Of a stretch of DNA of 48,751 nt, positions 30,892 to 39,594 are shown one piece after another (position 1 is the stretch's first letter; the number at the start of each line of letters is the position of its first letter). Both the position numbers and the translations under genes were made by a program. This DNA is from CAZMGV01 sp964621525 [NCBI: uncultured bacterium] (GTDB lineage: Bacteria; JAGRBM01), in assembly GCA_964621525.1 (NCBI GenBank), contig CAZUMS010000030.1, positions 1-48,751 on the forward strand. Direction: 5' to 3'. The notes below the pieces were generated by a model. That model was not told the DNA's origin and did no database searches. It saw only the letters and a program-made list of their open reading frames with translations.

Positions 30892-30935
30892 ATTCCCTCC
30901 TTCCCTGATCCCTGCATAAGCCTCAAAATATCCTG

Positions 30936-31160
30936 ATGAGTTTTCGCGGATCTACAGTCTTTGGCCTCCTTGCAGACGCGCTCCGGTGTTCCCATCAGCG
31001 CGAGATCACTAACGACGAGCTGGCTGAAGCCAGAAGGCGGCTCGACCAGATCCTGGACGTGCTCAGCGCGATAGATGAGCGCCGCCGCATATCGAATCCG
31101 CTGGACACGGACGCACCTCAATCCGATAATGATCGGTTAGCCGAAGAGACGTACCACTGA
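30936..31160 (+). CDS. Small hypothetical protein before the recombinase
   Basis: A 74-residue protein, mainly helical and charged (ITNDELAEARRRLDQILDVL), with no recognised family. It starts at ATG 30936 with only a weak ribosome site. It ends 19 bases before the recombinase and follows an operator-like palindrome by about 45 bases, so it is probably cotranscribed with the recombinase. Small helical proteins in this place are often recombination directionality factors; that is possible here but not supported by any motif. Confidence 0.5.
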   Translation: MSFRGSTVFGLLADALRCSHQREITNDELAEARRRLDQILDVLSAIDERRRISNPLDTDAPQSDNDRLAEETYH

Positions 31161-31179
31161 GGCAGAGGAGCCGCCGACC

Positions 31180-32658
31180 ATGAGTGAGAAGCCCAAGGCA
31201 TTCGGATTCGCCCGTGTCAGTTCCGACGAACAGGCGAAAGGCGGCATATCGCTCGGCCTTCAGGCAGAGGCGATCCGCACCTACTGCGAGCAGAAGGGCT
31301 ATGAGGTGGTGCGCGTTGTCGAAGTGGCCGAGACGGCGAGCTTCTCGGACGAACGGGTCGAGTTTCAGGCGCTGCTCGCCGAATATGCCGCCCGTGACGA
31401 CGTCCAGCACCTCGTTTTCTACAAGGTGGACCGCTCCAACCGGAATATCTGGGATCACGCCAAGCTGGCCGATCTCGTCATCCGGCGGCGCAAGAGCCTT
31501 CACGCTGCGCTGGATCACTTCCATTTGTACCCGGACGCTCCGCCGTCCGAGTGGGACCGGTTCGATTTGATGGCGTTATTTGCTCGCAGCGAGACCCGGC
31601 ACCTTTCCAGCCGGGTGCGGTCCTGCCTGAAGCAACAGGTAAGCATGGGGCTTTATTCCCACAAGGCCCCTCCGGGATACCGGAAGGTGTCTCGCGGCGG
31701 GATCGCGATCGATCCGGTTCAGGGTCCGTTAGTGCGGCAGTGGCTGGAACTCGCCGCCTCCGGCGGCTGGTCAATCGACATGCTGACGGAGAAGGCCAGA
31801 GAACTTGGCATCACCTATCAGAGCAAACCAATAATCCGGTCCAGTGTCCACCGCTGGCTCGGTAATCCCGTGTTTGCCGGCCCGTTCTATTTCAACGGCC
31901 AGCTCGTCACGAACTATCAGCATACGCCGCTGATTAGCTGGGATACTCACAAGAAGATTGCCGAACGGATAACCCGCTACGACCGGACCAAGAAGAAGGT
32001 CCGCACGAAGGAATATCCGCTCGCTGGAGTCTTCAAGTGCGGTTACTGCGAACGGTCCGTCACCTTTTTCACCGCCAAGAAGCGGTACACCTACGGAGTT
32101 TGTACCGGCTGTCGCCGTCAGGGATTCAGTCCGAAGAACGTCACCGAAGAGGAACTGTTCGGACAGCTCAAGGGAATCGTCACCAAGACGGCCCTGACGC
32201 CGGAAGCCACGAAATGGCTGAAGGCTCGCATCGAAGAACTCCGCGCCGATGAGGAAGGCCTGAGAAAGGCCAGGATCGAAGCGCTTGAGGAACGGCTCCG
32301 GCATCTCAAGCAACGGCTTTCCCGTGCGTTTGAGGCGCTTTCGGACGGTTCGGTGGACGACGAGACCTACAAGGACCAGACGGCCCAGTGGCGGACCGGG
32401 AAAGAAAATCTGGAAGTTCAGATCAGGGAACTACAGCGGAGCGGTAATCGGGCGAAGCTGGATCGCCTCAAGGAATCGCTTGAACTTGCCGAGATACTTG
32501 AAACCGCTTGGGAATCGGCCTTGCCGCTCGAAAAGGCCAAGCTCGCCAGATCCGTCTGCTTGAACCTGACCGTCTCAAGCGGAACCGTCGGATATTCCTT
32601 GGCGTTTCCGTTCAACGTGCTGGCTGATAACGGGGGAGAAGAAAGTTGGTGCGGATAG
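31180..32658 (+). CDS. Large serine recombinase (site-specific integrase)
   Basis: The enzyme that should integrate and excise the element. The 492 residues show an N-terminal resolvase/invertase domain with the nucleophile in ARVSSDEQ (S14), the family's FYKVDRSNRN and RSETRHLSSRVR regions, a recombinase DNA-binding domain (about 165-270), a zinc ribbon with paired cysteines (FKCGYC ... CTGC, about 284-307) and a long coiled coil (about 345-430). The last codons, TGG TGC GGA TAG, lie inside the tRNA-Leu gene, which thus provides the stop. A truncated sister copy at 9877-10152 lacks that stop and reads on. Serine integrases at tRNA 3' ends are uncommon; tyrosine integrases normally occupy such sites. 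Confidence 0.92.
   Translation: MSEKPKAFGFARVSSDEQAKGGISLGLQAEAIRTYCEQKGYEVVRVVEVAETASFSDERVEFQALLAEYAARDDVQHLVFYKVDRSNRNIWDHAKLADLVIRRRKSLHAALDHFHLYPDAPPSEWDRFDLMALFARSETRHLSSRVRSCLKQQVSMGLYSHKAPPGYRKVSRGGIAIDPVQGPLVRQWLELAASGGWSIDMLTEKARELGITYQSKPIIRSSVHRWLGNPVFAGPFYFNGQLVTNYQHTPLISWDTHKKIAERITRYDRTKKKVRTKEYPLAGVFKCGYCERSVTFFTAKKRYTYGVCTGCRRQGFSPKNVTEEELFGQLKGIVTKTALTPEATKWLKARIEELRADEEGLRKARIEALEERLRHLKQRLSRAFEALSDGSVDDETYKDQTAQWRTGKENLEVQIRELQRSGNRAKLDRLKESLELAEILETAWESALPLEKAKLARSVCLNLTVSSGTVGYSLAFPFNVLADNGGEESWCG
32646..32653. repeat. att-like core, copy 3 (element/tRNA-Leu junction)
   Basis: TTGGTGCG, equal to 1-8 and 10026-10033. Here it covers the last bases of tRNA-Leu on the minus strand (acceptor CGC, discriminator A, CCA and one more base). 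Left of it is the element's recombinase end; right of it is the tRNA body. Confidence 0.65.
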
Positions 32659-32731
32659 ACGGACTTGAACCGTCACGGGTTGCCCCATAGGCTTCTGAGA
32701 CCTACGTGTCTGCCAATTCCACCATATCCGC
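32647..32731 (-). tRNA. tRNA-Leu (anticodon CAG)
   Basis: Folds as a class II tRNA: acceptor GCGGATA pairs with TATCCGC, anticodon loop CTCAGAA gives CAG, a long variable arm follows, then the T-arm GACGG-TTCAAGT-CCGTC. The discriminator A and an encoded CCA are present. The 3' end overlaps the recombinase stop and the att core, so insertion left the tRNA intact. Confidence 0.95.
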
Positions 32732-32736
32732 AAGGA

Positions 32737-32753
32737 GCGGGCCTTTTGCCCGC
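32737..32753. terminator. Hairpin between the ABC-2 gene and tRNA-Leu
   Basis: GCGGGC (32737-32742) pairs with GCCCGC (32748-32753) around a short T-rich loop. It lies between the leftward ABC-2 permease gene and the leftward tRNA, where it could end the permease operon. No T-run follows on the minus strand. Confidence 0.45.
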
Positions 32754-32804
32754 GGTGGGGCCACTACATTAGCTACGAACGGCCCCGAGTCAATACCGAC
32801 TGCC

Positions 32805-34595
32805 TTATCCTGAAAGCCGTTCCAGCGATCTGATTCCGCGGGAAAGCGCGAAGACCCCGGAGGCAGCCAGAATGGCGGCGGCGATCACGCCCGCCCCGGC
32901 GACGGCGGCCCACTCGCCGGACGTGAGGACGCGCCCCCGGGTTTCAAGCCGGAATAGCAGAAAGGCCGGACCCGACAGCAGAGTCATCACGACTGCCGTA
33001 AGACCGATTCCCGTCAGCATGAACACTACGCCTCCGTACGAGAGCGACACCTGCGTCACGTTCTCGGCCCGGAAATTCGGGTATCGGGCGCCGAGACCTA
33101 CTGCAAGGCCGGTCAGCGAAAAGGCGAACAGGCCTGCCAGCGGAGGGCCCATCCACCAGAGGTAATCCGGGACCCGTAACAGCAAATTCGAGGCGGCGAC
33201 GAGCACCTGCGAAAGGACGAGGAGCGGCGGGAAATAGGTCCAGAATTTGGCCCGGACGACCGCGCGCATCGGCATCGCAGCGGTCTGGAGGATCCAGAAC
33301 GCCTCGCCCTCGATGGAAACGGCCGGAAAGGCGAAGCGCAGGGCGATGCTGGTCAGGACGAATGCGACCATCCCCAGATTAAGGAACGAGATTGTACCCC
33401 GGACGGACGGAAGGTCGACCCCTTTCTGAAGATTGAGCGCCCAGATGTTCAGGAGGTACACCCCTACAACTGCGCCGATCACGACCAGCTGCGGCCACTG
33501 AGCCGTATCCCGGAAGAAAACGAGCAGGTCTTTCTCCAGGAGCGGGCGGGCCTTGCGAGGGGCGAACACCGATAGCGCCCGCGACACGAGGACGATAACG
33601 CCGTCCAGCCGCCGCCGGAACGAATCCGGAATGAGGCGCAGGAACTCGGCGCGGCGGACAAGCGCCTCCACCTGAGGACCATGAAACTGGCCTTCGGGAT
33701 CGACCCGCTTGCTCTCCTGTGTGAGCGACCAGCCCTGAAAATAAACCCTCCCCGCAAGCCCTTCGGCGAGCACATAGAGGGCCGCCGGAACCAGCAGGAG
33801 GGCAAGTGCATAGAGGCCAAGCCAGCCTGACTCCGCAGCAGGAAGTCCGGCTCCGAAAGCGAGCAGCTCCGACGCCCAGGTAGACGGAAGGAGCGGCGAA
33901 CCGGGCACTTCCAGAGCGCGGATGTATTCCTGTACCGAGGCCCGTTCGGAGGGGCTCGTGAGCCGCTCGGGCCTCAGATACCGGATAAAATAGACAAAGG
34001 CGGCGGCGATCACGAGAAAGAGCAGCATCAGCACATCCCTGAGCCTGCGCGCCGGAAACACATTCACGAGAATGAACACAAGCATGACGCCTAGAGAGAC
34101 GGGGATCGAGCAGAAAGCGAGCCAGACGGCGAGCGCCATCGGATAGTACCAGAGCGGTGCTCCGAGCCGGACTCCGTAGCAGACGAACACTGGCGTCACG
34201 AACACGAACACCATCCATGAACTTCCAGCGAAGGCTTCAAGGAATTTTGCCCGGAAGACGGACAGCACCGGAACGGGGAGCGGGAAGAGTAGATCCAGGT
34301 CTCTCGACAGGAAGAATGTAGAGAGCGCCGAAATCACCGCTGAATAGGCCACGAGTGAGAGCAGCATGAGAACGAGGATGACGAGCAGGTTTTTGGCGAC
34401 CAGAGGACCGATGAGCGGAGCCGCTTCGAGATAGCCGAGCACCCGCCAGGTCCCCCGAAAGATCAGCCCCCAGGAAAAGAGTCCGAGCCCGAGAACAAAC
34501 AGGATCCGGTAACGTTCCCCCTTCTGCTGGCGGAACGCGTTGCGGGTACCCTCAAGACGGGGAACCAGCAGGGAAAGAGTTCCGGCCTGAGCCAT
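32805..34595 (-). CDS. ABC-2-type exporter permease (putative ABC exporter family)
   Basis: A 596-residue membrane protein with about 12-14 hydrophobic segments, resembling the putative ABC exporter permeases that pair with a separate ATPase. Landmarks are FFLSRDLDLLFPLPV in the N-terminal half and LEKDLLVFFRDTAQW in the middle, both typical of these permeases. Substrate unknown. It follows mlaD by 9 bases and is the last gene of the lipid-transport operon. No dedicated ATPase accompanies it; MlaF at 35727-36485 is the only ATPase in the cluster, so it either shares that subunit or works with one encoded elsewhere. Confidence 0.75.
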   Translation of the reverse strand: MAQAGTLSLLVPRLEGTRNAFRQQKGERYRILFVLGLGLFSWGLIFRGTWRVLGYLEAAPLIGPLVAKNLLVILVLMLLSLVAYSAVISALSTFFLSRDLDLLFPLPVPVLSVFRAKFLEAFAGSSWMVFVFVTPVFVCYGVRLGAPLWYYPMALAVWLAFCSIPVSLGVMLVFILVNVFPARRLRDVLMLLFLVIAAAFVYFIRYLRPERLTSPSERASVQEYIRALEVPGSPLLPSTWASELLAFGAGLPAAESGWLGLYALALLLVPAALYVLAEGLAGRVYFQGWSLTQESKRVDPEGQFHGPQVEALVRRAEFLRLIPDSFRRRLDGVIVLVSRALSVFAPRKARPLLEKDLLVFFRDTAQWPQLVVIGAVVGVYLLNIWALNLQKGVDLPSVRGTISFLNLGMVAFVLTSIALRFAFPAVSIEGEAFWILQTAAMPMRAVVRAKFWTYFPPLLVLSQVLVAASNLLLRVPDYLWWMGPPLAGLFAFSLTGLAVGLGARYPNFRAENVTQVSLSYGGVVFMLTGIGLTAVVMTLLSGPAFLLFRLETRGRVLTSGEWAAVAGAGVIAAAILAASGVFALSRGIRSLERLSG

Positions 34596-34604
34596 TCCGG
34601 CAGC

Positions 34605-35714
34605 CTACTTCTGGTCCTTCTGCGCGTCGTCCCTGGCGTTTTCGATCATCTGGCGGATCAGGAACCGGCTCCAGGCGCTCCGGTTTGCGCCGCCGAGCAG
34701 CGCACGAACGTCCTCATACAGGGCCGGGTCCTGGAGCAGCGCGCCCATGGTCCCCTTCCCTTCCTTCATGCCGCTCATGAGCGTGCGCAGATCGCCGCTC
34801 GAAGCACTGAGATTCTTCGCCGTTTTGCCCAATTCGTCGATGATATTGTGACCGTCTTCCTCGTAGATAAGGTCATGCAGTACCCCCTTGCCTGTCTGTA
34901 TCTCCCCGATAACGGAGGCGAGCGTCGCCGCAAACCTGGAAAGATTATCCATCGTCTCGTTGAACTGCTTGCCGTAGATCAGTGTATGGAGAGTGCCGGG
35001 CCCCTGCTTCACGTCGCCGATGATCGTGCTGAGGCGGCTGGAACTTTCCCGAAGTGATTTGGCTGTCGCTCCGGCGTCTTCCAGCAGCTTTGCCGGGCCC
35101 TGCTCGTAGATAACGGAATGGGCCATGCCCGGCCCCTTGCGCACCTGCCGGGCGATGTCCTCGATATGGGCGACCGAGTCATTGAAATTACGGGCGGTTT
35201 CGGGATTGATATAGAGGTCGATTGCCTTGGCCGCCTTGCCGGTGACTTCCTCGACGTTCTCGACGATCTGCTGGCCCTTCGCCACGATCGCCCCGAAGTC
35301 GAGCGGGTCCTCGCCGACGAGCGTCTCCCCACCCTCCAGAGTCCCCTGACCCAGGTCCCCCTGCTGGATCTCCACATACTTGTCGCCGAGGAGCCCCAGC
35401 GTGCGTACGGTCGGCTTCGCATTCTTTGCCAGACGCTGACCCGTCGTCCGGTCGACCACCATGTCCACAAATACGCGGGGATCGGCCGGGTCCTGCGGCA
35501 GATAGATCCGCTTGACCGACCCGATATCGAGGCCGCGATAGCGTACGGATGCGGACTCGATGAGCCCCGAAACATCCCTGAAGGTCGCCGTCACAATCAT
35601 CGTCGGGGCGAGCGGATTGTTGCGCCCGCCGAGCACGATGATCGTGGCCATCAGTCCCACGATCGAGAGGAGGACGAACAGGCCCACCATGACATTCAGT
35701 TTCGCCTTCTGCAT
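34605..35714 (-). CDS. mlaD: MlaD-type MCE-domain lipid carrier
   Basis: The periplasmic substrate-binding subunit of a Mla lipid transporter, which holds phospholipid between the inner-membrane permease and the outer membrane. It has one N-terminal membrane helix (residues about 9-28), then the MCE domain (about 40-120, VRYRGLDIGSVKRIYL and LGLLGDKYVEI), then a long helical C-terminus of about 220 residues with repeats of the form KxGxGxxHxLIY. The tail is much longer than in E. coli MlaD (183 residues) and resembles the longer MCE proteins that form extended helical needles. It is 12 bases from mlaF. Confidence 0.88.
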   Translation of the reverse strand: MQKAKLNVMVGLFVLLSIVGLMATIIVLGGRNNPLAPTMIVTATFRDVSGLIESASVRYRGLDIGSVKRIYLPQDPADPRVFVDMVVDRTTGQRLAKNAKPTVRTLGLLGDKYVEIQQGDLGQGTLEGGETLVGEDPLDFGAIVAKGQQIVENVEEVTGKAAKAIDLYINPETARNFNDSVAHIEDIARQVRKGPGMAHSVIYEQGPAKLLEDAGATAKSLRESSSRLSTIIGDVKQGPGTLHTLIYGKQFNETMDNLSRFAATLASVIGEIQTGKGVLHDLIYEEDGHNIIDELGKTAKNLSASSGDLRTLMSGMKEGKGTMGALLQDPALYEDVRALLGGANRSAWSRFLIRQMIENARDDAQKDQK

Positions 35715-35726
35715 AGCCGGTTCTCC

Positions 35727-36485
35727 TCAGGTTTCGCTGAGCGGGAGCGTTCCCTCGATAAAGCCGCGGACGAACGGGTCCGGGTGATTGCGGATCTCGT
35801 CTGGAGTGCCGACGGCGGCGATCTCTCCCCGCCGGATCAGCGCGATCCGGTCGGCGACCTCGAACACCGTCACCATGTCGTGGGTCACGACTACGCTGGT
35901 CACCCGAATCCGGTCCTGGAGCTTGCGGATCAGTTCATTGATGCGCCGGGTGTTCGTAGGGTCGAGGCCTGTCGAAGGTTCGTCGTAAAGGATCACTTCC
36001 GGGTCCGTCGCGATCGCACGGGCGAGGCCCACGCGCTTCTTCATGCCGCCGGAGAGATTCGCCGGGAACAGATCTTCGATGCCGGGAAGGCCGACCATTT
36101 CCAGTTTCTCGGCGACACGTACGCGGATCTCGTCCTCGGAACAGAGCTCCTGTTCCCGGAGCGGAAAGGCGATGTTGTCGTAGACGGACAGGGAGTCGAA
36201 CAGCGCCGCCCCCTGGAACAGCATGCTGATCCGCCGGCGCACGGGCAGCAGGGCTTCCTCGTCGAGCCCCGATACCTCCTGCCCTTCGAAGAAAATTCTC
36301 CCGCTGTCCAGCGGGAGAAAACCCAGCAGCAGCTTGAGCAGGACGCTCTTGCCCGTCCCCGATCCGCCAAGCAGGCAGATCGTCTCCCCCGGCATGATGC
36401 CGAGGTTGATGTCCTGGTGGACGGGCCGGGAGCCGAAGCTCTTGGCTACATGTTCGAACCGGATGAGAGGTAATTGCTCCGCCAC
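35727..36485 (-). CDS. mlaF: MlaF-type ABC ATPase
   Basis: The cytoplasmic ATPase of the Mla lipid transporter. All motifs are intact in 252 residues: Walker A (GGSGTGKSVLLK, about 35-46), ABC signature (LSGGMKKRVGLARA), Walker B (VILYDEP) and the H-loop (VVVTHDM). The KKRVGLARA variant of the signature is characteristic of MlaF/Ttg2A. It lies 12 bases behind mlaE and 12 before mlaD, so MlaE, MlaF and MlaD are made together. MlaB and MlaC are not in the window; a lipoprotein gene heads the cluster in their place. Confidence 0.92.
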   Translation of the reverse strand: MAEQLPLIRFEHVAKSFGSRPVHQDINLGIMPGETICLLGGSGTGKSVLLKLLLGFLPLDSGRIFFEGQEVSGLDEEALLPVRRRISMLFQGAALFDSLSVYDNIAFPLREQELCSEDEIRVRVAEKLEMVGLPGIEDLFPANLSGGMKKRVGLARAIATDPEVILYDEPSTGLDPTNTRRINELIRKLQDRIRVTSVVVTHDMVTVFEVADRIALIRRGEIAAVGTPDEIRNHPDPFVRGFIEGTLPLSET

Positions 36486-36497
36486 GTCGCCCGCCCC

Positions 36498-37382
36498 TTA
36501 AAACATCATCATCAGGATCTTCGTCAGGATGAAATCGGAGATGAGGATCACCACCAGTGTGACCATCACCGTGACCTTCGTGGATTGCCCGAGCCCTTCG
36601 GTGCCGCCCGTCGTCGCAAGTCCCTGACGGCAGGCGATGAGCGCCACGAACAGACCGAAAAAGACTGTCTTCGAAACGCCCTGCAGGATGTCCTCCGCTC
36701 GGAGTGACCGGGTGGCAGTCTCGAAGAAATAGCCCGAACTGATGCCGAGCTCCGAGTAGCTGATGAGCATACCGCCCGCGATCCCGAGAATGTTCGAGAA
36801 CACCGTAAGAAGCGGGAACGAGATGGCACAGGCAAGCACCCGGGGTAGCACCAGCAGACGCACGGGGTCGGCCCCGAGCCCTCGCATGGCGTCCACCTGT
36901 TCGGTCACGGTCATCGAGCCAATCTCGGCGGTGATGCCGGCACCGACACGCCCGCCCACGAGCAGGGAGGTCAGAACTGGACCCAGCTCGCGGACGAAGG
37001 CGAAGGAGACGATCGTTCCCACATAGGTCTTGGCGCCGAACCGGGCGAGCCCCTCGGCAAGCTGGAGCGCCAGCACCATACCGGTAAAGACCGATGCAAT
37101 GAGGGCGATGCCGATACTCTTGATGCCAATCTCGAACATCTGGTCCATGAACTGGCGGACCGGCCAGCGCCGGGCCGCGAGCCGTTCACAGACGGACCAG
37201 AACAGTCGCGTGACGTCGCCCACGGCGGCGAACAGGTCCAGCGACAGGTCGCCGATTCCGCCCAAGGTTTTCTGGCTGGTCTGTGCAGCCAGTACTACCG
37301 GGCGTTCGATGCCCTTTTCGAACCCCTTTTCGAGGCCCTTCCCGATACCGCCGATCACGTCCTTGCCGCTCGGAAGTTCCAT
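36498..37382 (-). CDS. mlaE: MlaE-type lipid ABC permease
   Basis: The inner-membrane permease of the Mla lipid transporter, 294 residues from ATG 37382, slightly longer than the usual 260 because of a Gly/Lys-rich N-terminal extension. Five or so hydrophobic helices are visible, with the conserved ELGPVLTSLLVGGRVGAGI and MTVTEQVDAMRGLG motifs of the permease family. The frame is open upstream to 37481, but the ATG at 37382 overlaps the stop of the preceding lipoprotein (TGATG), so coupling supports this start. Confidence 0.9.
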   Translation of the reverse strand: MELPSGKDVIGGIGKGLEKGFEKGIERPVVLAAQTSQKTLGGIGDLSLDLFAAVGDVTRLFWSVCERLAARRWPVRQFMDQMFEIGIKSIGIALIASVFTGMVLALQLAEGLARFGAKTYVGTIVSFAFVRELGPVLTSLLVGGRVGAGITAEIGSMTVTEQVDAMRGLGADPVRLLVLPRVLACAISFPLLTVFSNILGIAGGMLISYSELGISSGYFFETATRSLRAEDILQGVSKTVFFGLFVALIACRQGLATTGGTEGLGQSTKVTVMVTLVVILISDFILTKILMMMF

Positions 37383-37900
37383 CAGCGCAGATCCTCGAAC
37401 CCCTGAATAAATCGCTCGCAGGCAGGACGAATACCCTCGAACTCGCTGGGCCTCGACGTGCAGGAGAAGTCGAAAATGCACTCATTCCGCTTCAGGACGC
37501 GCACATAGAGCTGCACCGGCACGCCATCCAGCTTCCCGGTGAGTTCGATTTCGTAAGCCTCGCGTCCGGCAAAAGAGACAAGCCCCTCCCTGCTCTTCGC
37601 CTGTTCGCTGATTCCCCAGAGCAAATTCTCGGCGAGCCGCCGGATCGGGGAATCCTCGTACCGGTTGCAGGTCGAATTTACCGAGAAATAGACGGTTTGC
37701 TGCGCATTCCGGAAAATAAGATCGCCGTATTCGGAAGGCCGTTCGGCAACAAAGCCGGGTCCCGGATCGCCGATCCGATAACGCACCGGCGACCTGGTCA
37801 CGACCCCGTTCTCATAGGTAGCTCTCGGTCCTCCACAGGAGACGAGCAGCAACACAGCCGCAAGGACCAGAATTCCGGTTTTCAGGAGGTTTTCCCGCAC
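37382..37900 (-). CDS. Outer-envelope lipoprotein heading the mla operon
   Basis: A 172-residue lipoprotein with a clear signal and lipobox (LLLVSCGG, Cys22). The mature part is a mixed alpha/beta domain with several Cys (CNRY, CIFDFSC, ACERF). I know no named family; similar small lipoproteins occur beside MCE transporters in deltaproteobacteria. The stop overlaps the mlaE start (TGATG), so it is very likely part of the same transport system, perhaps the outer-membrane partner in place of MlaA/MlaC. Confidence 0.75.
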   Translation of the reverse strand: MRENLLKTGILVLAAVLLLVSCGGPRATYENGVVTRSPVRYRIGDPGPGFVAERPSEYGDLIFRNAQQTVYFSVNSTCNRYEDSPIRRLAENLLWGISEQAKSREGLVSFAGREAYEIELTGKLDGVPVQLYVRVLKRNECIFDFSCTSRPSEFEGIRPACERFIQGFEDLR

Positions 37901-37936
37901 GTTTCAACTGTAACCCGCCCTGCGGCGGAGGGGTAG

Positions 37937-38962
37937 TCACCGGCCCTCACGGGCGAGCGGTTCGCGCCAGCGCAGGCGGGCAAAATAATCGAGCGGACGG
38001 ACGAGATCGATTCGCTGCGATTTCAGCTCCGGAAGGTGACGCTTCAGTACGGCGACCGTGCCGGGCTTGGGATGACCGATCGCGATCGCATAACCCTGCT
38101 TGCGGGCCAGCTTTACCAGTTCCTGATACTGACGCTCGATGATCGCCTCATCCGGATCATCGTCCAGGAACACATGCCGTCCAAGCGCAGGGATTCCCAT
38201 CTCTACAGCCGCCTCATAGGCCTTCGAGGAACCGATGGTCCGGGAATCCAGGAAGAACAGCCCTGTTCCGACGAGGGGTTTCAATGCCGCCCGGATCTTC
38301 ACCGGATCGCTGGTCAATGCCGAACCCATGTGGTTGTTCATGCCGACCGGCCGCACGCGGATGAGCGCCTCCTTCACCCGGCGGGAGATTTCCTCGTCGG
38401 TCATCGTTCTGAGGATACAGTCCTCACAGGGGTCCGGCTTCGGCCAGCCCTTGTACTCCATGGGCATGTGCAGCATATACTGACGCCCGTCCGCCTGAAG
38501 CAGCGAAATCGCTTCTTCGGTGCCCGGCGCATGAGGCAGAACCGAATAGGTCAGGTCAGGATGCAGACCCAGGAGTTCCTTGAACTCGGGCATGTAGAAA
38601 CCCACGTCGTCGATCACAATGAGCATAAACGGCCGGGATGAGACAGGAAGCGGTCCCGCCTTTGCCTGAGGAGCCGGGGGCTCCTCAATGACTGACGGAG
38701 CGGCGTCCGGTTTCACCGGACGGTACTCCGGTGTCCGCCCGAGCAGCCGGTTCAGGCCCCGGCCGATGCGTTCGCCCGCAATGCCCACCGTCCGATGTAC
38801 GGGGCCCGATACGCCGATGGCGAGCCCAAGCACAAAAGCGCCGACTGCCACCCAGACCAGGCCCGGGAGTTCCGGCAAAGATCGGCGTTTCCTGTGCTTG
38901 CCCTGACGGGCTGAGGATGACGGCCTGCGTGGGTGGCCGTGTCCGCCCCCGGATTCAGTCAT
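37937..38962 (-). CDS. Divergent polysaccharide deacetylase family protein (YibQ-like)
   Basis: A 341-residue protein with a cytoplasmic basic N-terminus, one membrane helix (about residues 31-50) and a periplasmic domain of the divergent polysaccharide deacetylase type. The family motifs are visible: VIDDVG (metal-binding Asp pair), LHMPMEY, GMNNHMGS and FLDSRT, ending AIGHPKPGT. These proteins have a NodB-like fold, but their activity is mostly unproven. I start at ATG 38962; an ATG two codons upstream is equally open. It ends 36 bases before the lipoprotein gene in the same direction. Confidence 0.85.
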   Translation of the reverse strand: MTESGGGHGHPRRPSSSARQGKHRKRRSLPELPGLVWVAVGAFVLGLAIGVSGPVHRTVGIAGERIGRGLNRLLGRTPEYRPVKPDAAPSVIEEPPAPQAKAGPLPVSSRPFMLIVIDDVGFYMPEFKELLGLHPDLTYSVLPHAPGTEEAISLLQADGRQYMLHMPMEYKGWPKPDPCEDCILRTMTDEEISRRVKEALIRVRPVGMNNHMGSALTSDPVKIRAALKPLVGTGLFFLDSRTIGSSKAYEAAVEMGIPALGRHVFLDDDPDEAIIERQYQELVKLARKQGYAIAIGHPKPGTVAVLKRHLPELKSQRIDLVRPLDYFARLRWREPLAREGR

Positions 38963-38968
38963 GAACAA

Positions 38969-38994
38969 GGCTCCCGGCTATGCCCTCGGGAGCC
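38969..38994. terminator. Hairpin between XRE gene and deacetylase gene
   Basis: GGCTCCC (38969-38975) pairs with GGGAGCC (38988-38994) across a 12-base loop. On the minus strand it follows the XRE gene and is trailed by TTGTT, a weak terminator tail. It lies directly before the deacetylase start. Confidence 0.4.
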
Positions 38995-39052
38995 CTAATT
39001 ACACACCGGCCACCGGGGAATGTCCACCGGAAGCCCTGTAGAGACGTCCCGG

Positions 39053-39397
39053 TCAGCCTCTCAGGGATATCAGCTTCTCGACGGCCTTCAGGACTTTCTT
39101 GCGGTCGGAAGTCGTGCGCTTCGAGAGCTGGCGGTACAGCTTGGCCCAGCGCTTTTCGTCTTCAGTCGGCCTGGAATTGTGCGAATTATGACCAAATTTA
39201 ACAATGTCAATTACATCAACCTTAAGTCCGGCAGCGAGCGCTTCGAGAGTATTGAAAGTCGGGACAATATGCTCGTTTTCAATCCGGGAAATATACTCTT
39301 TCTTGAGTCCGGACCCGCCCGCCACGTCCGACTGGGAAAGGCCCTTCGCTTCACGGACACCACGAAGCCTGAGCCCGATCGACATCTGCTTAGCCAT
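39053..39397 (-). CDS. XRE-family transcriptional regulator
   Basis: A 114-residue regulator with a Cro/C1-type helix-turn-helix at residues about 8-62 (LRLRGVREAKGLSQSDVAGG, then SRIENEHIVPTFNTLEALA). A basic helical C-terminus follows (KRWAKLYRQLSKRTTSDRKK), probably for dimerisation. It lies alone between hairpins. The 244-base upstream gap contains two inverted repeats (39490-39504 and 39595-39610) that could be its operators. Target genes cannot be named from the sequence. Confidence 0.82.
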   Translation of the reverse strand: MAKQMSIGLRLRGVREAKGLSQSDVAGGSGLKKEYISRIENEHIVPTFNTLEALAAGLKVDVIDIVKFGHNSHNSRPTEDEKRWAKLYRQLSKRTTSDRKKVLKAVEKLISLRG

Positions 39398-39489
39398 GCG
39401 ACGACTACGCTCCCCTCAGCCTCCGTAGCGCACGAAACAGCCCCTGATAGCGGCGTCCCCACACCGATAGCATCCGGGCCACCGCCATA

Positions 39490-39504
39490 CCGAATTCCAT
39501 TCGG
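39490..39504. promoter_or_regulatory. Inverted repeat CCGAAT-n3-ATTCGG upstream of the XRE gene
   Basis: Perfect 6-base arms around TCC, about 95 bases before the XRE start. Candidate operator for autoregulation; no binding data can be inferred. Confidence 0.4.
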
Positions 39505-39594
39505 AATACGGCAGTTCAGACCGGACCAAAGCTATACTGCATCCGTGCAGGGACAAGAATTACATATTAAACAGGCGATTCAACGGGGAAAGAC

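Noticed and set aside
35118-36473. 451-codon plus-strand frame over mlaD and mlaF
   Set aside because: Antisense of genes with full MCE and ABC ATPase motifs; no independent start or family pattern.
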